NCBI RefSeq assembly: GCF_036417845.1
Contig: NC_089979.1
Span: 52,738,275 to 52,802,274, forward strand
Length of the DNA stretch: 64,000 bases
Direction of reading: 5' to 3'
From: Apteryx mantelli
Lineage: Eukaryota; Chordata; Aves; Apterygiformes; Apterygidae
Positions within the stretch are counted from its first letter, which is position 1. Every line of letters begins with the position of its first letter. The position numbers were made by a program, and so were the translations under genes. This document shows positions 1 to 17,100 of this stretch, piece after piece. Below the pieces are notes generated by a model. The model was not told the DNA's origin. It saw only the letters and a list, made by a program, of their open reading frames with translations, and ran no database searches.

Positions 1-1879
1 TATATTGTAGCTTGACATTTGTAGAACAGCTGAATCATAAGCCATGCATTATTTTACTGTAATCTGGAGCTGGTATGGTCACTGATAGATGGAAAAATAT
101 GTCTGTATTGCATTCCAGAACCATGAGCTCGCTCAGTTTTGATAGTGGTGGAAACCAGACTGCAATCTCTGAATACCAACCCAGGATCCTAATTCCATGA
201 TGCAGTTGTGTTAGCAGGAACTGATGTTAGTGCACTACATTCATTGGGAATTGTGGAGGAGAAAGGTATTCCACTCTGCAATTGGAACAAAGTAGGATGT
301 ATCCATAGCAGATGATGCTGTGGACAGAGTAGCTATAATAAATTAGGATGTGATGCAGAATCTGTTGATACCATTTTCAGTTCAACTAGTCCATTAAATT
401 TACTCTCGGATGTCTTGGCCACTCTTTTGTAAATCACTGAGGGAGAGGATGCACAAAAATTTTAGAGGACTGCCATTTAAAAAAAAAATGTCTAAAAAAG
501 ATTGTTCCTGTCTGGTTGGTGTGATTTTTAACTCAGGTAGATTGATAGCATGGTTAATTGTATTTTTATTTCTTGTTCTTTGTTAATACAGTCTCAAAGT
601 TGACATTAGTTACAGATGTTGGACTTTATACTGCTAACATATATGCAGACAGCTACCAGAATATAGTTTTATGCTAACACAAATGGAGAACTGACAGGTC
701 TAAAAACCCTTACTAAAAAGTTGTAGCATTCCTGAATTTAGAAAAGTCTGAAGCATAACATAGCTTGGCAAAAATGAACAAAATAAATTACCTTAAGTAG
801 CATTACTAATGGATAGGTAATTAGCTTCAGGAGCTAACATAACCATCTGAAGAGGCTTTCTGGCATGATGCTACTGACAGAAGAAATCCCTGAGATGGTA
901 ATTACATATCACCACCTTATTTGACTGCTTGGGTCTCTCCCTGTAACCATAATTTGCTTTTGCTTTGCAACAAGAGTTACTAGTCAAAATTGTGTTACCA
1001 AGCATGCTGATTCACTGGCATGAGTCACAATAATGAATAACAACTAATGACTCTTTTACTCTCAAATTTATTCTACCTGTTCTGTTAATTCCAGTGAATT
1101 TTTGATATAATTAATATTGGGCCTAAAAATCAGCCTATGGGGATCATTGTGGGAAATGTAATATGCTGTGCTATATGTGATTAAAGTTTCCTTCTGGCAT
1201 TGAACTCCATGGGAACTTAGTTTTCATAAATGACCTTGTGAGTGCTATATGGATGTGTATACTCATCTGTCAGAAACTTTCTCCTGCTGAGCATAAAAGA
1301 ATTGTGGCACGCCATGTTACTGGCACCCCATAATTATTTTTTTTTAAAGCAGCAGCAGCACTGTAGCATATAAATACCTTGTTGCCCATTCCAGCACAGC
1401 TTTTGACCTGTTAGATAGTAAGTCATTATGAGTGATAAGGTGACGAGCTTGTTCCAATTAATTTTTTGTATTTCAAGCTTTATTTCCTGGGATGTAGTTT
1501 TTACTCAGACTTCTTATTTGGTCTTAAAAGAGCTCTAGTTGTTGAGGCTGGGAAGAAAATGTTCTAAATGGGAACAGTCCCATTTCAGTGAGTGCTAAAA
1601 GTACTCAAAGCCCACCGAAGAGACAGGGGGATATACTGTAAATACCATCATTGCCGTTTTGCAAACCTTAGAACACCCTAAGGAAGAGCAGCAAAGAATA
1701 GGTCACATTTGGAGTGTGCCAAATGATAAATTTATCACATTCAAAATTATGATAAAATCTTCAGAGGATGTCATTTGGGTATCATGTTTCAGTGTTTCAG
1801 TGGGAAAATGGCTGGGCTTTAAAAAAATTTAATGACTTGAATCTGTCTGACTTAGATCTTACTTGGTATCTTTCTTCAG
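1..1879 (+). other. TYMS intron 3 (3' part)
   Basis: AT-rich intronic sequence. I looked for exon 3 (the block around the conserved GFQWRHFGAEY) in all + frames and did not find it, so the exon 3 donor is upstream of base 1. A short open stretch near 190-315 matches nothing I recognise. Confidence 0.8.
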
Positions 1880-6320
<4,441 letters not shown>

Positions 6321-6957
6321 TACTGTAAACCAGCTTCTATTAACATGGAAATCTAACTAAGCTATCTGGCTTTCTCAGTACTTTGTTATGCTTTTTTTCT
6401 TTAACAGAAAACCTTAGTTAATTTATATGGAGATGGTCCTGTTCTAGAAAGCAACTACTTCAAAAGAAACTAATTTTATTATTGAAAAAGTAGATACTAA
6501 TAGAGCGGTGTTGCCTTCTGTATCAAGCTGTCATACAGAACTGATTTTTAGGCATGGAAAGTGGTGCTGTTTTTTTCCAATGTTAACAAAGCAGGGCAGA
6601 CTTTAGCTTCTGTGTGAGTTTGGATTATTTATTCCTGTTTTGTAGGCAGTACATATACTATACAGATGCTAACATAGTTTTAAATTGTTAGTGAGATAAT
6701 TTCCTACACCTTGCATCAGTTACCAGTGGCTGCTTCAGTTACCACCATAGGGAAATGCAGACTTCTACTGTGTAGTACTTGTTTATATGCTTTATTTTGT
6801 ACTGAAAATAAGAAAGTTTATAATAGAGGACTCTTTCAAGATTGAAAAGCTCTTTAAGATGCATATAATGTTTAATAAAGCTTTTTAAAAAATGTCTTTT
6901 GAAAGGGATGATGCATATTTAATTTTAGTATGATGTTTGTTTATAGCTAGTAATAAA
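6321..6957 (+). other. TYMS: TYMS 3'UTR with candidate poly(A) signals
   Basis: Non-coding sequence follows the TYMS stop codon. AATAAA hexamers occur at 6874-6879 and 6952-6957. The first lies 0.55 kb after the stop and is the most likely cleavage signal. The exact 3' end cannot be fixed from sequence alone. Confidence 0.65.
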
Positions 6958-7907
6958 TTAAGAGTTGGAAAGCAAAGGTAAATTCTGTTTTACTTTAGGA
7001 CCTTGGAAAGTGAGATTTAGCAAGGAAAAACAAATCCAGACTTACCATGGTCTTGGTAGGTGAACCAAGCAGGAAGGGAAAAGGTCTTAATGGAGCTGTG
7101 TCTGAAATAGAATCTCCTCATAACATCTATGTATCAGCATTTTTCATTCCTCAATCCTACATGAATGATGAATTTGATACAAATCAATCAGAGCTGTAGT
7201 TAAACCTAGGTTACAGGTAGCATTAGCAACAATCTGTCTGCCTTGCAGCAAACCATCTGTATGTATACGAATGATGAATAAGCCACATCACTCATCATTC
7301 AAGTCCAGATCCCTTAAACATACAAACTAATTTTACATCCTGGAGCAGTAAAAGTTTAGCAGTAGAAGTGCTTGTAGGATTTGAGCCTATAGATTAAATC
7401 TTAACAGAATTCAGCTTTTCTCTCTTCTTATCCTTGCAACCTTTGCAGTAACTTCAGTCCATACAAAATTCCTCTTCAGAAATTCAGTTGTGGATAGATT
7501 ACAGTTAATATTCAGACATGGCATAATCAGTATATATTTTAACACATGGAGGAATGCCTAGTAATTTTTATTCAAAATCTCTGTTGATTAATTTTTAGAG
7601 TCAGTAAATAATGACAAATATCATTGCAAGGTTGTTTGATTTGAGTTAATTCTAAGAATTTAATAAACTGGGTTTTGATTCAGTTCATTCAGGGGCTTGA
7701 ATATAAGAGGATTGTTGCATTTTTCTTAACTGATCACAACTTTCAGAAGCATTTTTTGCATCAAAGTTATTTGCAAATCCCTTCACTATACAGAAGCACT
7801 TATCTTCAGATGAATTTTTTTGTAGCACCACCTTGTTGATTCTGTGTGCTCTAAAAGTAAGTTTGAGGAATTTATCTTTCAACTAAAATCTTGGGGGGAT
7901 TAAGTAT
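6958..7907 (-). other. TYMS-ENOSF1 convergent interval, former ENOSF1 3'UTR
   Basis: This is AT-rich sequence between the two convergent genes. TTTATT at 7567-7572 is AATAAA on the - strand, about 0.34 kb beyond the old ENOSF1 stop, and could be its poly(A) signal. A second at 6791-6796 would extend transcripts into the TYMS 3'UTR. I see no other gene. Confidence 0.5.
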
Positions 7908-8018
7908 TCAATGCTGCTGCGCCTTTTGGCTTGAAAGGTGTTCCTGCCAAACTTCTCCTTCTGGAAACTGGTAGTTTCTTGCAGAATTTTCTTTCATTTC
8001 AGTGGGATAGCCAGCATC
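7908..8018 (-). pseudogene. ENOSF1: ENOSF1 pseudo-exon l (terminal coding exon, intact)
   Basis: 111 bp. It encodes DAGYPTEMKENSARNYQFPE then GEVWQEHLSSQKAQQH and ends at TGA (7908-7910). Human reads DPGYSTEMKEES...YPDGEVWKKLL. Upstream is AG after TGATCTGTGA, a weak but usable acceptor. Confidence 0.92.
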
Positions 8019-8530
8019 CTTCACAGATCAGAATATTTTTTAGACATTGGGTAGGAACTGAGGATATATTTTGCAGCTGGGTAACAATTTTCTTTTGCTG
8101 CTCAAGATTAGAGTATGAGTTTGTATCCTTCTTTGAGCCTATGGAAAAGGCCAGTGGGAGTCATCTTCCCAGTCTTACCCTATCCCTATCGTCTGGTTAG
8201 AGTTACAGGGATAACAGATGTTGAGGGCACATTCTTAATACGTTTATGTGTCTGCTAGGTAAGTGAGCAACAGAAACTATTAGACCTGGAGACATTCCTA
8301 CGACAATTCTGACTAGGGTTATGCTCCTTTCAGAACACTTTTCAGTTTTACACTTTGCATTTAGAAGGTATAATTAATAGTTCAGTGTAATAATGCATCC
8401 ACCATCCCTTTTTTCAGTGTAAGAGTACTGAAGACCATGTGAAACATTTGCTTTATATTTTAAGATTTTCAGTCTTTCATTGTTTGTGATGGAGATACTT
8501 TCCTTTGTGTGTACAGTTAAGACAGCATAC

Positions 8531-8612
8531 CTGAGGTGGCATGTAGGAAGCATTCTTGACTACGGTAGGATATTTGAAGTGTTTATGAAGGTGGTCTACA
8601 AATTCACACATC
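8531..8612 (-). pseudogene. ENOSF1: ENOSF1 pseudo-exon k (intact)
   Basis: 82 bp with the acceptor TTTTTTTTCCAG and the donor CAG/GTATGC. It encodes MCEFVDHLHKHFKYP then NASYMPPQ, where human has VCEYVDHLHEHFKYP...RASYMPPK. The reading is undamaged. Confidence 0.93.
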
Positions 8613-11048
8613 CTGGAAAAAAAAACAAACAATGGAGCTCAAGTATGTCACAGCTGAAGGATGCTCTTCAGGCACCAGTCTAATCCCTGCTACCCCAGGC
8701 AACAGTTTCCTATACCTCCTTACATAGAGCAGTCAACCTTTACTGTAGAGCTAATGTCTTTCTGCCTTTGGATACTACTGAAAATGCACTCAGGAAATTA
8801 ATCCTAGAAGACAAATTTTATTCTAAATTCTAACCAGCAGGACTTTTAAAGCTTAAATTGTTGTTCCAACATTTAGTCCAGCACAAGAAAATTGCAGAAA
8901 GAGGCTATCATTACCTTCTCTAAGTACATCAACTGTAAATAAGCGACTGCTTGTTAGACAGGTTCTCCTCAGTACCTACTCAGTTCATCTTCCTTTAACA
9001 GAGATGATGAGACTGTACATGCTGTTTCGGCTGAGATCATACCAGAACCTTGCTTGATACATGGAAGATCAAACCTATCTTTTTTTGAGGCTTCATCAAG
9101 TGGATGCTCAGGAGCCAATGTGTAACTAAGTAACAAACTCGTGTCTTGTCTTCTTTCAAATACTGAGCTCACAGACAGTAGCAAATATTCTTGTTACTAG
9201 ACTTGAAAGCCAGGTCATATGTTCCTTACAGTAATTTTCATCCCATCTCTAGTAGTCTAGTCTAGTTTTGATATTCCAGGTGCCGTCTGTATTAATGATA
9301 TATCACAGGTTTAGGTTGACAGCAACCTTATTATCATGTGTGCACTTCTGTAAATTAAGGATTCTGTGTGTATTTACAGACCTCTAAGGTACAAAAAACC
9401 CGATTAGGTTGCAAATTCACCTAACAATTGTGCCTGCACTTAGCAAGTTAAGTTCCTTTTGCTGGAAACCACTTTATGTAACACTTCAAATAAGCTGGAA
9501 TCTGCAGAGCATTTTAGCAAGTGTAGCTAGAGAGGGCAGGAAACAAAGTGGTGGTCTCAGGGTTTGGCTAATGGGAATTAGCAATCTCAAAGAAATTAAC
9601 CAGAACAGGAATACTTACCACCAAAGAGAAAGAATTTAGAAGGGGAATCATTTACTTCTTTTCATAAAATAAGAAAGAGTTAGTCGAGTCATAAGGAAAA
9701 TTAAAAAAAAAAAAACTTTTAAAGTATTGCCCTTATGCAACGCGACAAATGGTCCAGTCTCACATTAGTGTATGGGCATACAGAGCATACTTAATCATGG
9801 TAAGCAATAGACTAATACATATAGCTCTGGAGGGGCTGCTGCTTCTCAGTATATGAATTAACTAAACATAATTGTTCCCCTGTATCAGCACAATTTACTA
9901 CTGACAGCAATGGTAGAAATGAAGCTTGTACCTTAAACAACAAAGTCCAAGACAGTTTATTATTTATTTATCCCTCTGCTTGAGAGATCAGAAAGATTTA
10001 AAAGAGTAGAGATGGTTTATTATACAGCAGATATTAATGTGAGGAAAGTTGAAAGTCTACATATTTAACATTTATAGGTATGAGACTTCTATGTTTTCAA
10101 GCAAAGAAATGTGAATATGCCAAATGTGAAAAGATTGTTTACTGCTGGCAAAGATGACTAGTAGGACTGCAGGCTGACTGTATTCAGAGCAATATTTTAA
10201 ACAAAACATGTTAGGGACATTGTTAGATCCTTATGGGTATAAGGAACCCATAAGCCAATTGAAAGAAGGGGGTGTTCTTGGACTTACTGCCTGATGAATA
10301 AGTTGTCCCAGCATTTTCCTGTCCCTCGCACTTCCCAGCTGATGACTTGAGGAGCTCTACAGGTAGCAATAAAGTCTCAGTTCCTTACTAGCTCTGCATA
10401 TCCATAACATTTTGCCCTGCTGACTGCTGCGCTTATTCTGCCTCACAATTTGGCCTTGTAGAGTTTCTCCTCATCTGTCATTCCTCCTCTAAATGCATGC
10501 TTCTATCACTTTTTTCCCTACTTCCTAGAGAAAATTCAATCAGCTAGCAAAGATAAATTTCTTACCACTTTGCTTAGATACTAACTCCCTCTATGTTCTA
10601 GCTTCTTAGACAAACTTTTATAACCCACATTATTTTTATGTGTTACAGTATGTTGCAAAATTGGCCTTACTTCAATACCACTGAGAATATGAATCATCAT
10701 CATGATAGATTAGGGGTCAGAAGAGAAGGAACTGTTTCTGAATTTTGAGACAAACACCTGATCTGCCATCAAAATCTACAGCCTGTTCGTTAATCTGTCC
10801 TGGTGAGTTTGCCACTCTATTGACTGGGAGCTGTGAAATGTCTGGGGACAGAACACAGCCCAGTTCTCAAGTAGCTTTTTCAAAAACACTACTGACTGTT
10901 CACTTTTACCTGCTTGAACTTTAATCCACACTTCTAACTTCCCTTTGTAGCCCACTGGGATAACAAGGCAAATGCATGGTGGAATTGCCATGTAGCAATG
11001 TCAGAAAAAAAGGTGACCATTGCCATGGTCAATTGCTATGGTAGTATT
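8613..11048 (-). other. ENOSF1 pseudogene intron (between exons j and k)
   Basis: No gene or recognisable repeat is seen. An A-tract of about 12 lies near 9703-9714. Confidence 0.7.
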
Positions 11049-11144
11049 CTTTCAAGACTTCCAGATACTGAGATATAATCAAATACTTTCAAGTGCTGGA
11101 CTAATTCACAAGGCCAATTCCCCCACCACCAGGGCAAACAGAAA
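11049..11144 (-). pseudogene. ENOSF1: ENOSF1 pseudo-exon j (catalytic His lost, frameshift, donor lost)
   Basis: It follows the acceptor TTGTTTTCAG. It begins SVCPGGGGIGL where the family has PVCPHAGGVGL, so His-Ala of HAGG is now Gly-Gly. One base is then missing at the Cys codon (CTTGTGAA where CTTTGTGAA is expected). Frame 0 therefore reaches TAG, and the shifted frame reads ELVQHLKVFDYISVSGSLE. The 3' end continues AGAATACTAC with no GT donor, so the boundary is by homology. Confidence 0.9.
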
Positions 11145-11506
11145 CTGAAAACAAAACAGAACAATCTCTGTACTTAATTAAGTTAAGAACATGGGGGAAA
11201 TGACTAAATGATTAAGATCAACGATGTCACCATTCTTTCATGGCATTTTAACAATGCTCCTGTCAAACAGTCACAGAAACTCTTCCCCCCCAAGTTCACT
11301 AGAGAAAGATGTTGCCCAATGCTGAGAGATCAAAAGTGTCCTGGTGCAGCCCTATAGTACAACACCAAAAAAACGAAATTACAGTAGTGCATACAAACTT
11401 GTGCCCAGAAATTAAAAGCATGAAGAAACTAATCATACTAGTTGGGGTGGGTTGGGGGAGAGAGAGAAAGATGTTCTCACTCCTGCAGCGTTTTGCAGAG
11501 CCTTAC

Positions 11507-11636
11507 TCTGAAACTTTTTGGCCATCAGCAACACAGACAAGTTTTCATTCACACTTCCCAGTCTGCAGCTGTCAATTTGGAAATAAGTCAGGGCCTTAGC
11601 TTGTAGGAGCTGTTTAAATATCACTCTCTTTTGGCA
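11507..11636 (-). pseudogene. ENOSF1: ENOSF1 pseudo-exon i (intact)
   Basis: 130 bp with the acceptor CCCTTACAG and the donor CAGA/GTAAGG. It encodes RVIFKQLLQAKALTYFQIDS then CRLGSVNENLSVLLMAKKFQ, almost identical to human. The Asp of QIDSC, partner of the catalytic His, is present. Confidence 0.95.
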
Positions 11637-14600
11637 CTGTAAGGGAAAAATAAAAAGTCAAGACCTGAAGTCTCTAGAATTAACATACTACAAGAGCTGC
11701 TGGCAACTAACATCAAAACATTTGTACAGTGTCCCTCCTGTGTTTCTCAATAAATCCAAATTATTTTAATTACTATATTTATATGAAACATTGCACAAGA
11801 ATTTGTATGAAGAGAAGTTCAAGGATGCTGCCAATATTAAAAGAATTAGCCTACGCTTGTAAAGTTAAACTACTAAGAGGGTTGCATCTGACCTAAGTGT
11901 GGATGAACAGAGGCAGACTGAAAAAAATCACTGTGTGCCTAACAGCCCAGGCTTCCTGGAGTGAGTTTAGAAATTACTACCCCTTAACTGGATTTTGACC
12001 CACATAAGTGAAAGCGAAGCGAAAATACCAAGGGAAAATGGTTCTTCCAGTCTAGGAACAAAGTTAGTGGGCTTAGCCTGAGCAAACATGGCTCACTTTT
12101 GTAGTAGATGTGTTATGTAAAGCTGATGTTGCAGCTGTCTGAGATCAGAAACTTCCTGCACCACTCAAACTTTCAGAGCATTTTGCCTCACAGTCTTTTT
12201 AGGAGTGAGGCTCCTTTACCAGCCAACTCAACCCCTTCTGGTTACCTAACCAACTGCAGCAGCCTCCGTGTTTGCAGGCAGGGAGGGACTTCAGATGTCA
12301 CAGGGGACTGAACCGTCTTGACCACAGTTAAGCATGCTCACTCAGCACTGTACTATTGGGATGTTCATGTGAATGAACAGCCATTCCTATTTTGAGGCAG
12401 CTGGAGTGAATATAGCAGTGATTCTGCTGTCATTTGCTATCATTCCTTCTCCTGCAGACCAGTACAGCCAGATGAGGGATAGCCTTGTAGACAAGATGCT
12501 TAGATAAGAGTCAGGATTGCATTTCTAGCTGTGCTGCAGATTTTCTGCTTGGATCTTGGCTATGTTGTTCAGTCAGTTCAGGCCTCACATCAATTTTCCA
12601 TGTCTGAAGTAAGGATAACACCACTCACCTTATTCACAGGGGAGTTCTGCGGATAAATATATTAGATGCCTATGTGATTCTTAGAGGTTATGGTGAAAAG
12701 AAGAAAAAAGGTTTTCAAACCTTAAAGCAAAGCCTACATTCAGGAATTGGCCTTTATAAAGCAGGGCTATTCTAATGGGTAATTCAAACCCATCCTGATA
12801 GATGGTCATTATACAAAACCCCCTCCCCCATACAGAGTGTACTGTCTACTGGCAGACAACAGCTGAAAGCAAGAAGCGCTATGAAATATGTAGATAGCAG
12901 GGCTTGGCGTGAGAAACTGGCAACAGAGAAACTATGCTAATGCAGTATTTCTCTCCAGTTGCTCCAGAGAACTGAGAGTTTGTTAATTCACATTGCTTGG
13001 TTTTGTAGATTTAGTGTCAAGACTTGGCAGGAAGATAGGTGCAATAAAAAACAACTTTAGGTTGTAGACTGGTATTCTAAAAGGTACCATTCTGTCTATT
13101 GACACCTCACTATTGATGATGTATCCAGGAAGTAGTTTTGGAAATAGGTCTTTGGACTCATTAAAAGTATTTAATGGGAAAAGTATTTAAATACAGCTGA
13201 TGGCAATGACTTGCTACTAATGCTAGTAAGGAGTTTTGTTGGCCAAAAGGAAAGGTTACTTAAAAACCTTATAAAATAGCTGTATATGTAACATCCAAAA
13301 ATGGAGCAGAACAACTTTGCTCTGAACAAAACCTGCAAGGGCCCCAAGTACTCTAATAGGTCTCACTCCTGCCAGTCCCACCTGGGACTACATGCTGCCC
13401 CATGGACCTTCAGTCCCTGCCCGAGCTATGCTGTTGGTGCAACCTGGCATTGCAGCTGTGCCTATGCCTGGCCACAGGCTGGCCTCATTACCGCGGACCT
13501 GCCTGCTGATCACTGGACTGTGCCTGACTCCAGTTATCATCACTGGGCCTCATCCTCACCCTGACTTGCTGGCTGGTGCTCCCAGCTTGACCTTGGAGCT
13601 GTCTCTCCACCACGGAGATGGTGGAACCATGCCCAGTTCCCCACCCTGCCCTGGCTCTGCGTTCCCCACAGCAACTAAACCCCTCCACATCTGAGCACAG
13701 CTCTGTAAGGTGTGAGAATGCACCTCGCTGGAGAGGGGGGCTGCTCTCAGGGCCCTCAGGGTGCTGACAGGCCTTACTGGCCCCAGCCAACCCAGGAGCC
13801 CCATTTCAGCTCAGTCTGGGGCCCGTAGTCCTGGCTGGAGCTATGTCCCAGGCATGCCTGTTTCCAACTGTGCTGCAGCTGTGCCTGGCCATGGCCTTCC
13901 CTGCATCGATCCAGACCCTGACCAGTGCACCCAGGTGCCACCTGTGCCTAAGGGATGAGCAGGCATGGTGGGTTGGGAGCCAGTGTGAGGCCACAGGGCC
14001 CGTCTGTTGAAGCCCTCTGCGCTGCTAGGCGTCCCCTGAGCAAAACTGGGCAGAGAAGCCAAATGGGGGATGTGGCAGTTGGTGGAAAGATTTCAACCAC
14101 TGCTTTTGTTTTGAGCAGTGAGCATGAGTCGAACCTATGTATTGTGATGGCCAGGTTAGATTTCTTTGGGGTCTTCAAGAGACTTGAGTCTGCCCAGGTG
14201 ATGCCAGCTGAAGACAGAGTCTTTAGTTTCTACAGAAGTGCTGGATATCGAGGACACCCTAGGACTGGGCCCCTAATAATGACTGAGCTGAGACCTAAAC
14301 AGAAGGAGCCTGAAATAACTTCCTGTTTCCAATGTTTGAGTTGTTTATTTGTGAATATTTCTCAGAGGAATACTGTACAGATCCCTGTCAGAAATAGGAG
14401 GATAAACTACAACTTGCTAACAGAATAATCTTCAGAGATTGTAATCTTTACAGCTGAGTTAGTGTAGCACAAATAGCGGTGATATGGGAATAGGAGCCAG
14501 GAACCTCTTCATTCTAATAAACACTCCGTCATGTAGTCGCAGGGAGGTAATATCTACACACACAGGGCAGTACTGAGCAAAACACTCTCATTGACTCCAG

Positions 14601-15160
14601 AGCCACAGAGCAAACTGGGAGCTGTGCTAATTACCCTTGAGCTAAAGGGGATATCATGGGTCAGGAGCCCTGCAGCTCTGTACAGACCATATTGTCCAGA
14701 CTTGTGCTGCACAGATCTTTCTGGTGACTTTTAAGATATCTCATGCAGCCACAGCATGTTCTATTGAGCAGCATGGACTTATCTTTGTGTCTTCCTTCTC
14801 TAGCTGTTACATGGGCAACCATGACCACAGATGCATTTGTTCATATTGCTCGCTGCTCGGAGAATACAAAAAGTTAGCAGTTACTCTCCTAATAAAAATA
14901 ATAAAAAAACCCAGCAGGTATTTCCAGGTGGTTCATAGAAATTGTGTATGGGAAAAAAGGAATCAGGGAAAGAAGGTAAAGGCAGGCACCCTTGTTAGGG
15001 AATAGCTGAAACAGATATCAAGTAATTTTCATTTGTAGTATTCAACTCCCTAGTGAGAAATGCAAGACAGTTTTGGCACCAGCTCCCAAAGGTTATGTAG
15101 TAGTTGCATTAAATAAACAGTAATTAGGAAAAAGCCAAAAACACTTAAACACATACTCAC
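11637..15160 (-). other. ENOSF1 pseudogene intron (between exons h and i)
   Basis: Ordinary AT-rich sequence, apart from the GC-rich segment at about 13,320-14,060 listed separately. I found no exon in it. Confidence 0.7.
13320..14060. repeat. GC-rich, repeat-like segment, unidentified
   Basis: An abrupt block of GC-rich sequence stands out in AT-rich surroundings. It is rich in CCTG/CTGG/CAGC words and has recurring phrases such as GCTGTGCCT and TGCCTGGCC. Overlapping open stretches on both strands are a composition effect. It could be an old retroelement fragment or LTR; I cannot name a family, and no coding homology is visible. Confidence 0.4.
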
Positions 15161-15202
15161 ATGTTCTCCTGTTGCCACACCAATTCCTAGCAGTGCTAAG
15201 GC
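15161..15202 (-). pseudogene. ENOSF1: ENOSF1 pseudo-exon h (42 bp, intact)
   Basis: 42 bp (14 codons), with the acceptor CTTGCAG and the donor CAT/GTGAGT. It encodes ALALLGIGVATGEH, where human has ALVPLGIGIATGEQ. The Glu metal ligand of TGE is kept; the terminal Gln has become His. Confidence 0.9.
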
Positions 15203-15835
15203 CTGCAAGGAAATAGTAAACATTCAAGACTTGCTTCTGGTTTTTAATTCCCAATAGAGTTACTCAGTAGCATAAAGGATGGAATAACAGTTGATTCAGT
15301 GTAATGTTTGCTACTTATTTTATAGAAAATGTTACACATGCTATAAAAATTTTTATTGATAATTTTCTGCTTTTTCTGCTACACAAACATATAAAGAATT
15401 ATAGAGCAAGGTGTGCGGAGCAGCAAAGAAATGCACATGCTGTACATGTGGGGCTTTAACAGTGCCGCTAAGTACATCATGTTGTGAGTGCAGCCTCTGA
15501 ACCAATATACTTCCAACTTCATTGAAATATTAAGTTATGAGTTTTAGAACAAGTCCATGCACATTTTAAACTAAATGTTGGCTGCCTTCCTCATGCAGGC
15601 ATGACAGTCCTTTTACATATTTTTTAGGAACAAACAAACAATTCCTTTAAACTTAAGGTAATACAGGTGCACAATGTGAGTCAAGGTCTTGTAACAAATA
15701 TATTCAATGAGACTCTGAATAACTAGTTCAGCCTGAACTCTGAGTATATCAAGAAGCAGTATAAACAATATATTACAGTTTTCTAGACTGGAGCCACTAT
15801 ATCATTACTGAAATAAAAAAAATAACCCTTCCAAC
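15203..15835 (-). other. ENOSF1 pseudogene intron (between exons g and h)
   Basis: AT-rich, with nothing recognisable in it. Confidence 0.7.
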
Positions 15836-15970
15836 CTTTGCAATGGTTGCATGTCCCAAAATATCATCTGGAGAAGTTGGCTCCTCAGTCCATAAGGGTT
15901 TAAATTCAGCTAGTTCAGTGACCTACTCTACTGCTTCCTTTATTTCCCATCACTTGTTTGCATCCAGCAT
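15836..15970 (-). pseudogene. ENOSF1: ENOSF1 pseudo-exon g (two in-frame stops)
   Basis: This exon is 135 bp (45 codons), with acceptor and donor both intact (ACCCCCAG; AAG/GTTGG). It reads MLDANK, stop, WEIKEAVE, stop, then [20 protein letters not shown] and ILGHATIAK. The stops are TGA 15950-15952, where human has Arg of DANQRW, and TAG 15923-15925, where human has Trp. The Asp and Glu metal ligands (in DAN and EEP) are still encoded. Confidence 0.95.
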
Positions 15971-17100
15971 CTGGGGGTAAGGAAAATAAAAATCAAATGC
16001 ACTTCAGGATTCTATTGACTTTTTCTGTCAGAATCTAATAAAAGGAACTGAATAATTGACATGAACTGATGAAAATCCAGGATATTGAAAGGAAATTAAA
16101 AGCTGAGATTCACATTCTGTCTGAATCATACGCTTTTGGCCATGCTTATGCTAGGAGCTTGCAATGACTATAGCAATACCCAAGCTAGGTTTGAACACGA
16201 CAGATCAGGAGCTGTAGCAAGGACAGAAGGGTCTTCTGAGGGAATCAAAGTGTCTTGTCAGCATATACTGGAGTAAAACACCCTAAACACGGACATGGCT
16301 GTCTGAAATTTTCAGCAGAAAACCTTTTTGACAGAAAACATAACATGTAAGTAAGACGTGTTTCACAAGCAGCAGTTAGCTCCAACAGAAGGGCAATTCC
16401 CCCTGTCCCCCAACCCTTCAAAAAATGGAACATCTGAAAATTATTAATTTTGATCTGGAAATGACACCATGGTTCCTTTTCAGGTTCTCAGGTCCCTGCC
16501 GTCCTGTGTTCACAGAGTTCCTCATTAGGCATTTCATGATGTATGGCACCCTCGAAAGTCCCATGCTGCACTGCAACACTCAGAGCAGATGGACAACTGT
16601 GGCATGTCACGGAAAACATGGGGCAAAGGATCCAGTGTATAGCAGTTAATGAAGTCAAGCAGACATTTCCAATTCTAAATGCATGACTTGCATCGAATTA
16701 TTTCTTTTCATTCAAGTGGTTTCAGTTGGAAATTTTTGTTTTCCAGTTTACCTTTGGCCAAACACTGGAGAAAAAATATTAACAAGTTTTCCTCCAGAAG
16801 CCTTTCTGGATATAAAAGGCACTCTAAATCTTTTAGAAGGCAATGCTGCAAGTGGGGTTCCCCTCCAGACTTGAATGGAAGTTCTGGCACATGAAATATA
16901 GGATGAAATTCTTAGTCATAGATATACTTGGTCATGTATATTGCTCTTTGCCGGTGTATGTCAACATTTGTTGGCATCATTATTCAGGATTTCAGGAAGG
17001 AAAGGAACTCTTTGCCAATAAATGTACATAATGGGAGATCTTTCATCTCAGAGTTTTAAATATAAAATGACTTCCTACAGTAGCAGAAAGTGATATTCAT
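15971..17100 (-). other. ENOSF1 pseudogene intron (between exons f and g)
   Basis: No gene is supported. Short open stretches on both strands at about 16,680-16,890 match nothing I recognise. Confidence 0.65.

Noticed and set aside
190-315. Short open stretch (+) reading like protein in TYMS intron 3
   Set aside because: About 40 codons, no match to TYMS exon 3 or any family I recognise, and bounded by stops.
13955-14428. 157-codon open frame (+) at the edge of the 13 kb GC-rich block
   Set aside because: The composition effect continues into unique sequence and no homology is visible.
16679-16894. Overlapping open frames (+ and -) in an ENOSF1 intron, first considered as exon f
   Set aside because: The true exon f was found at 17101-17223 with exact codon count; these frames show no family match.
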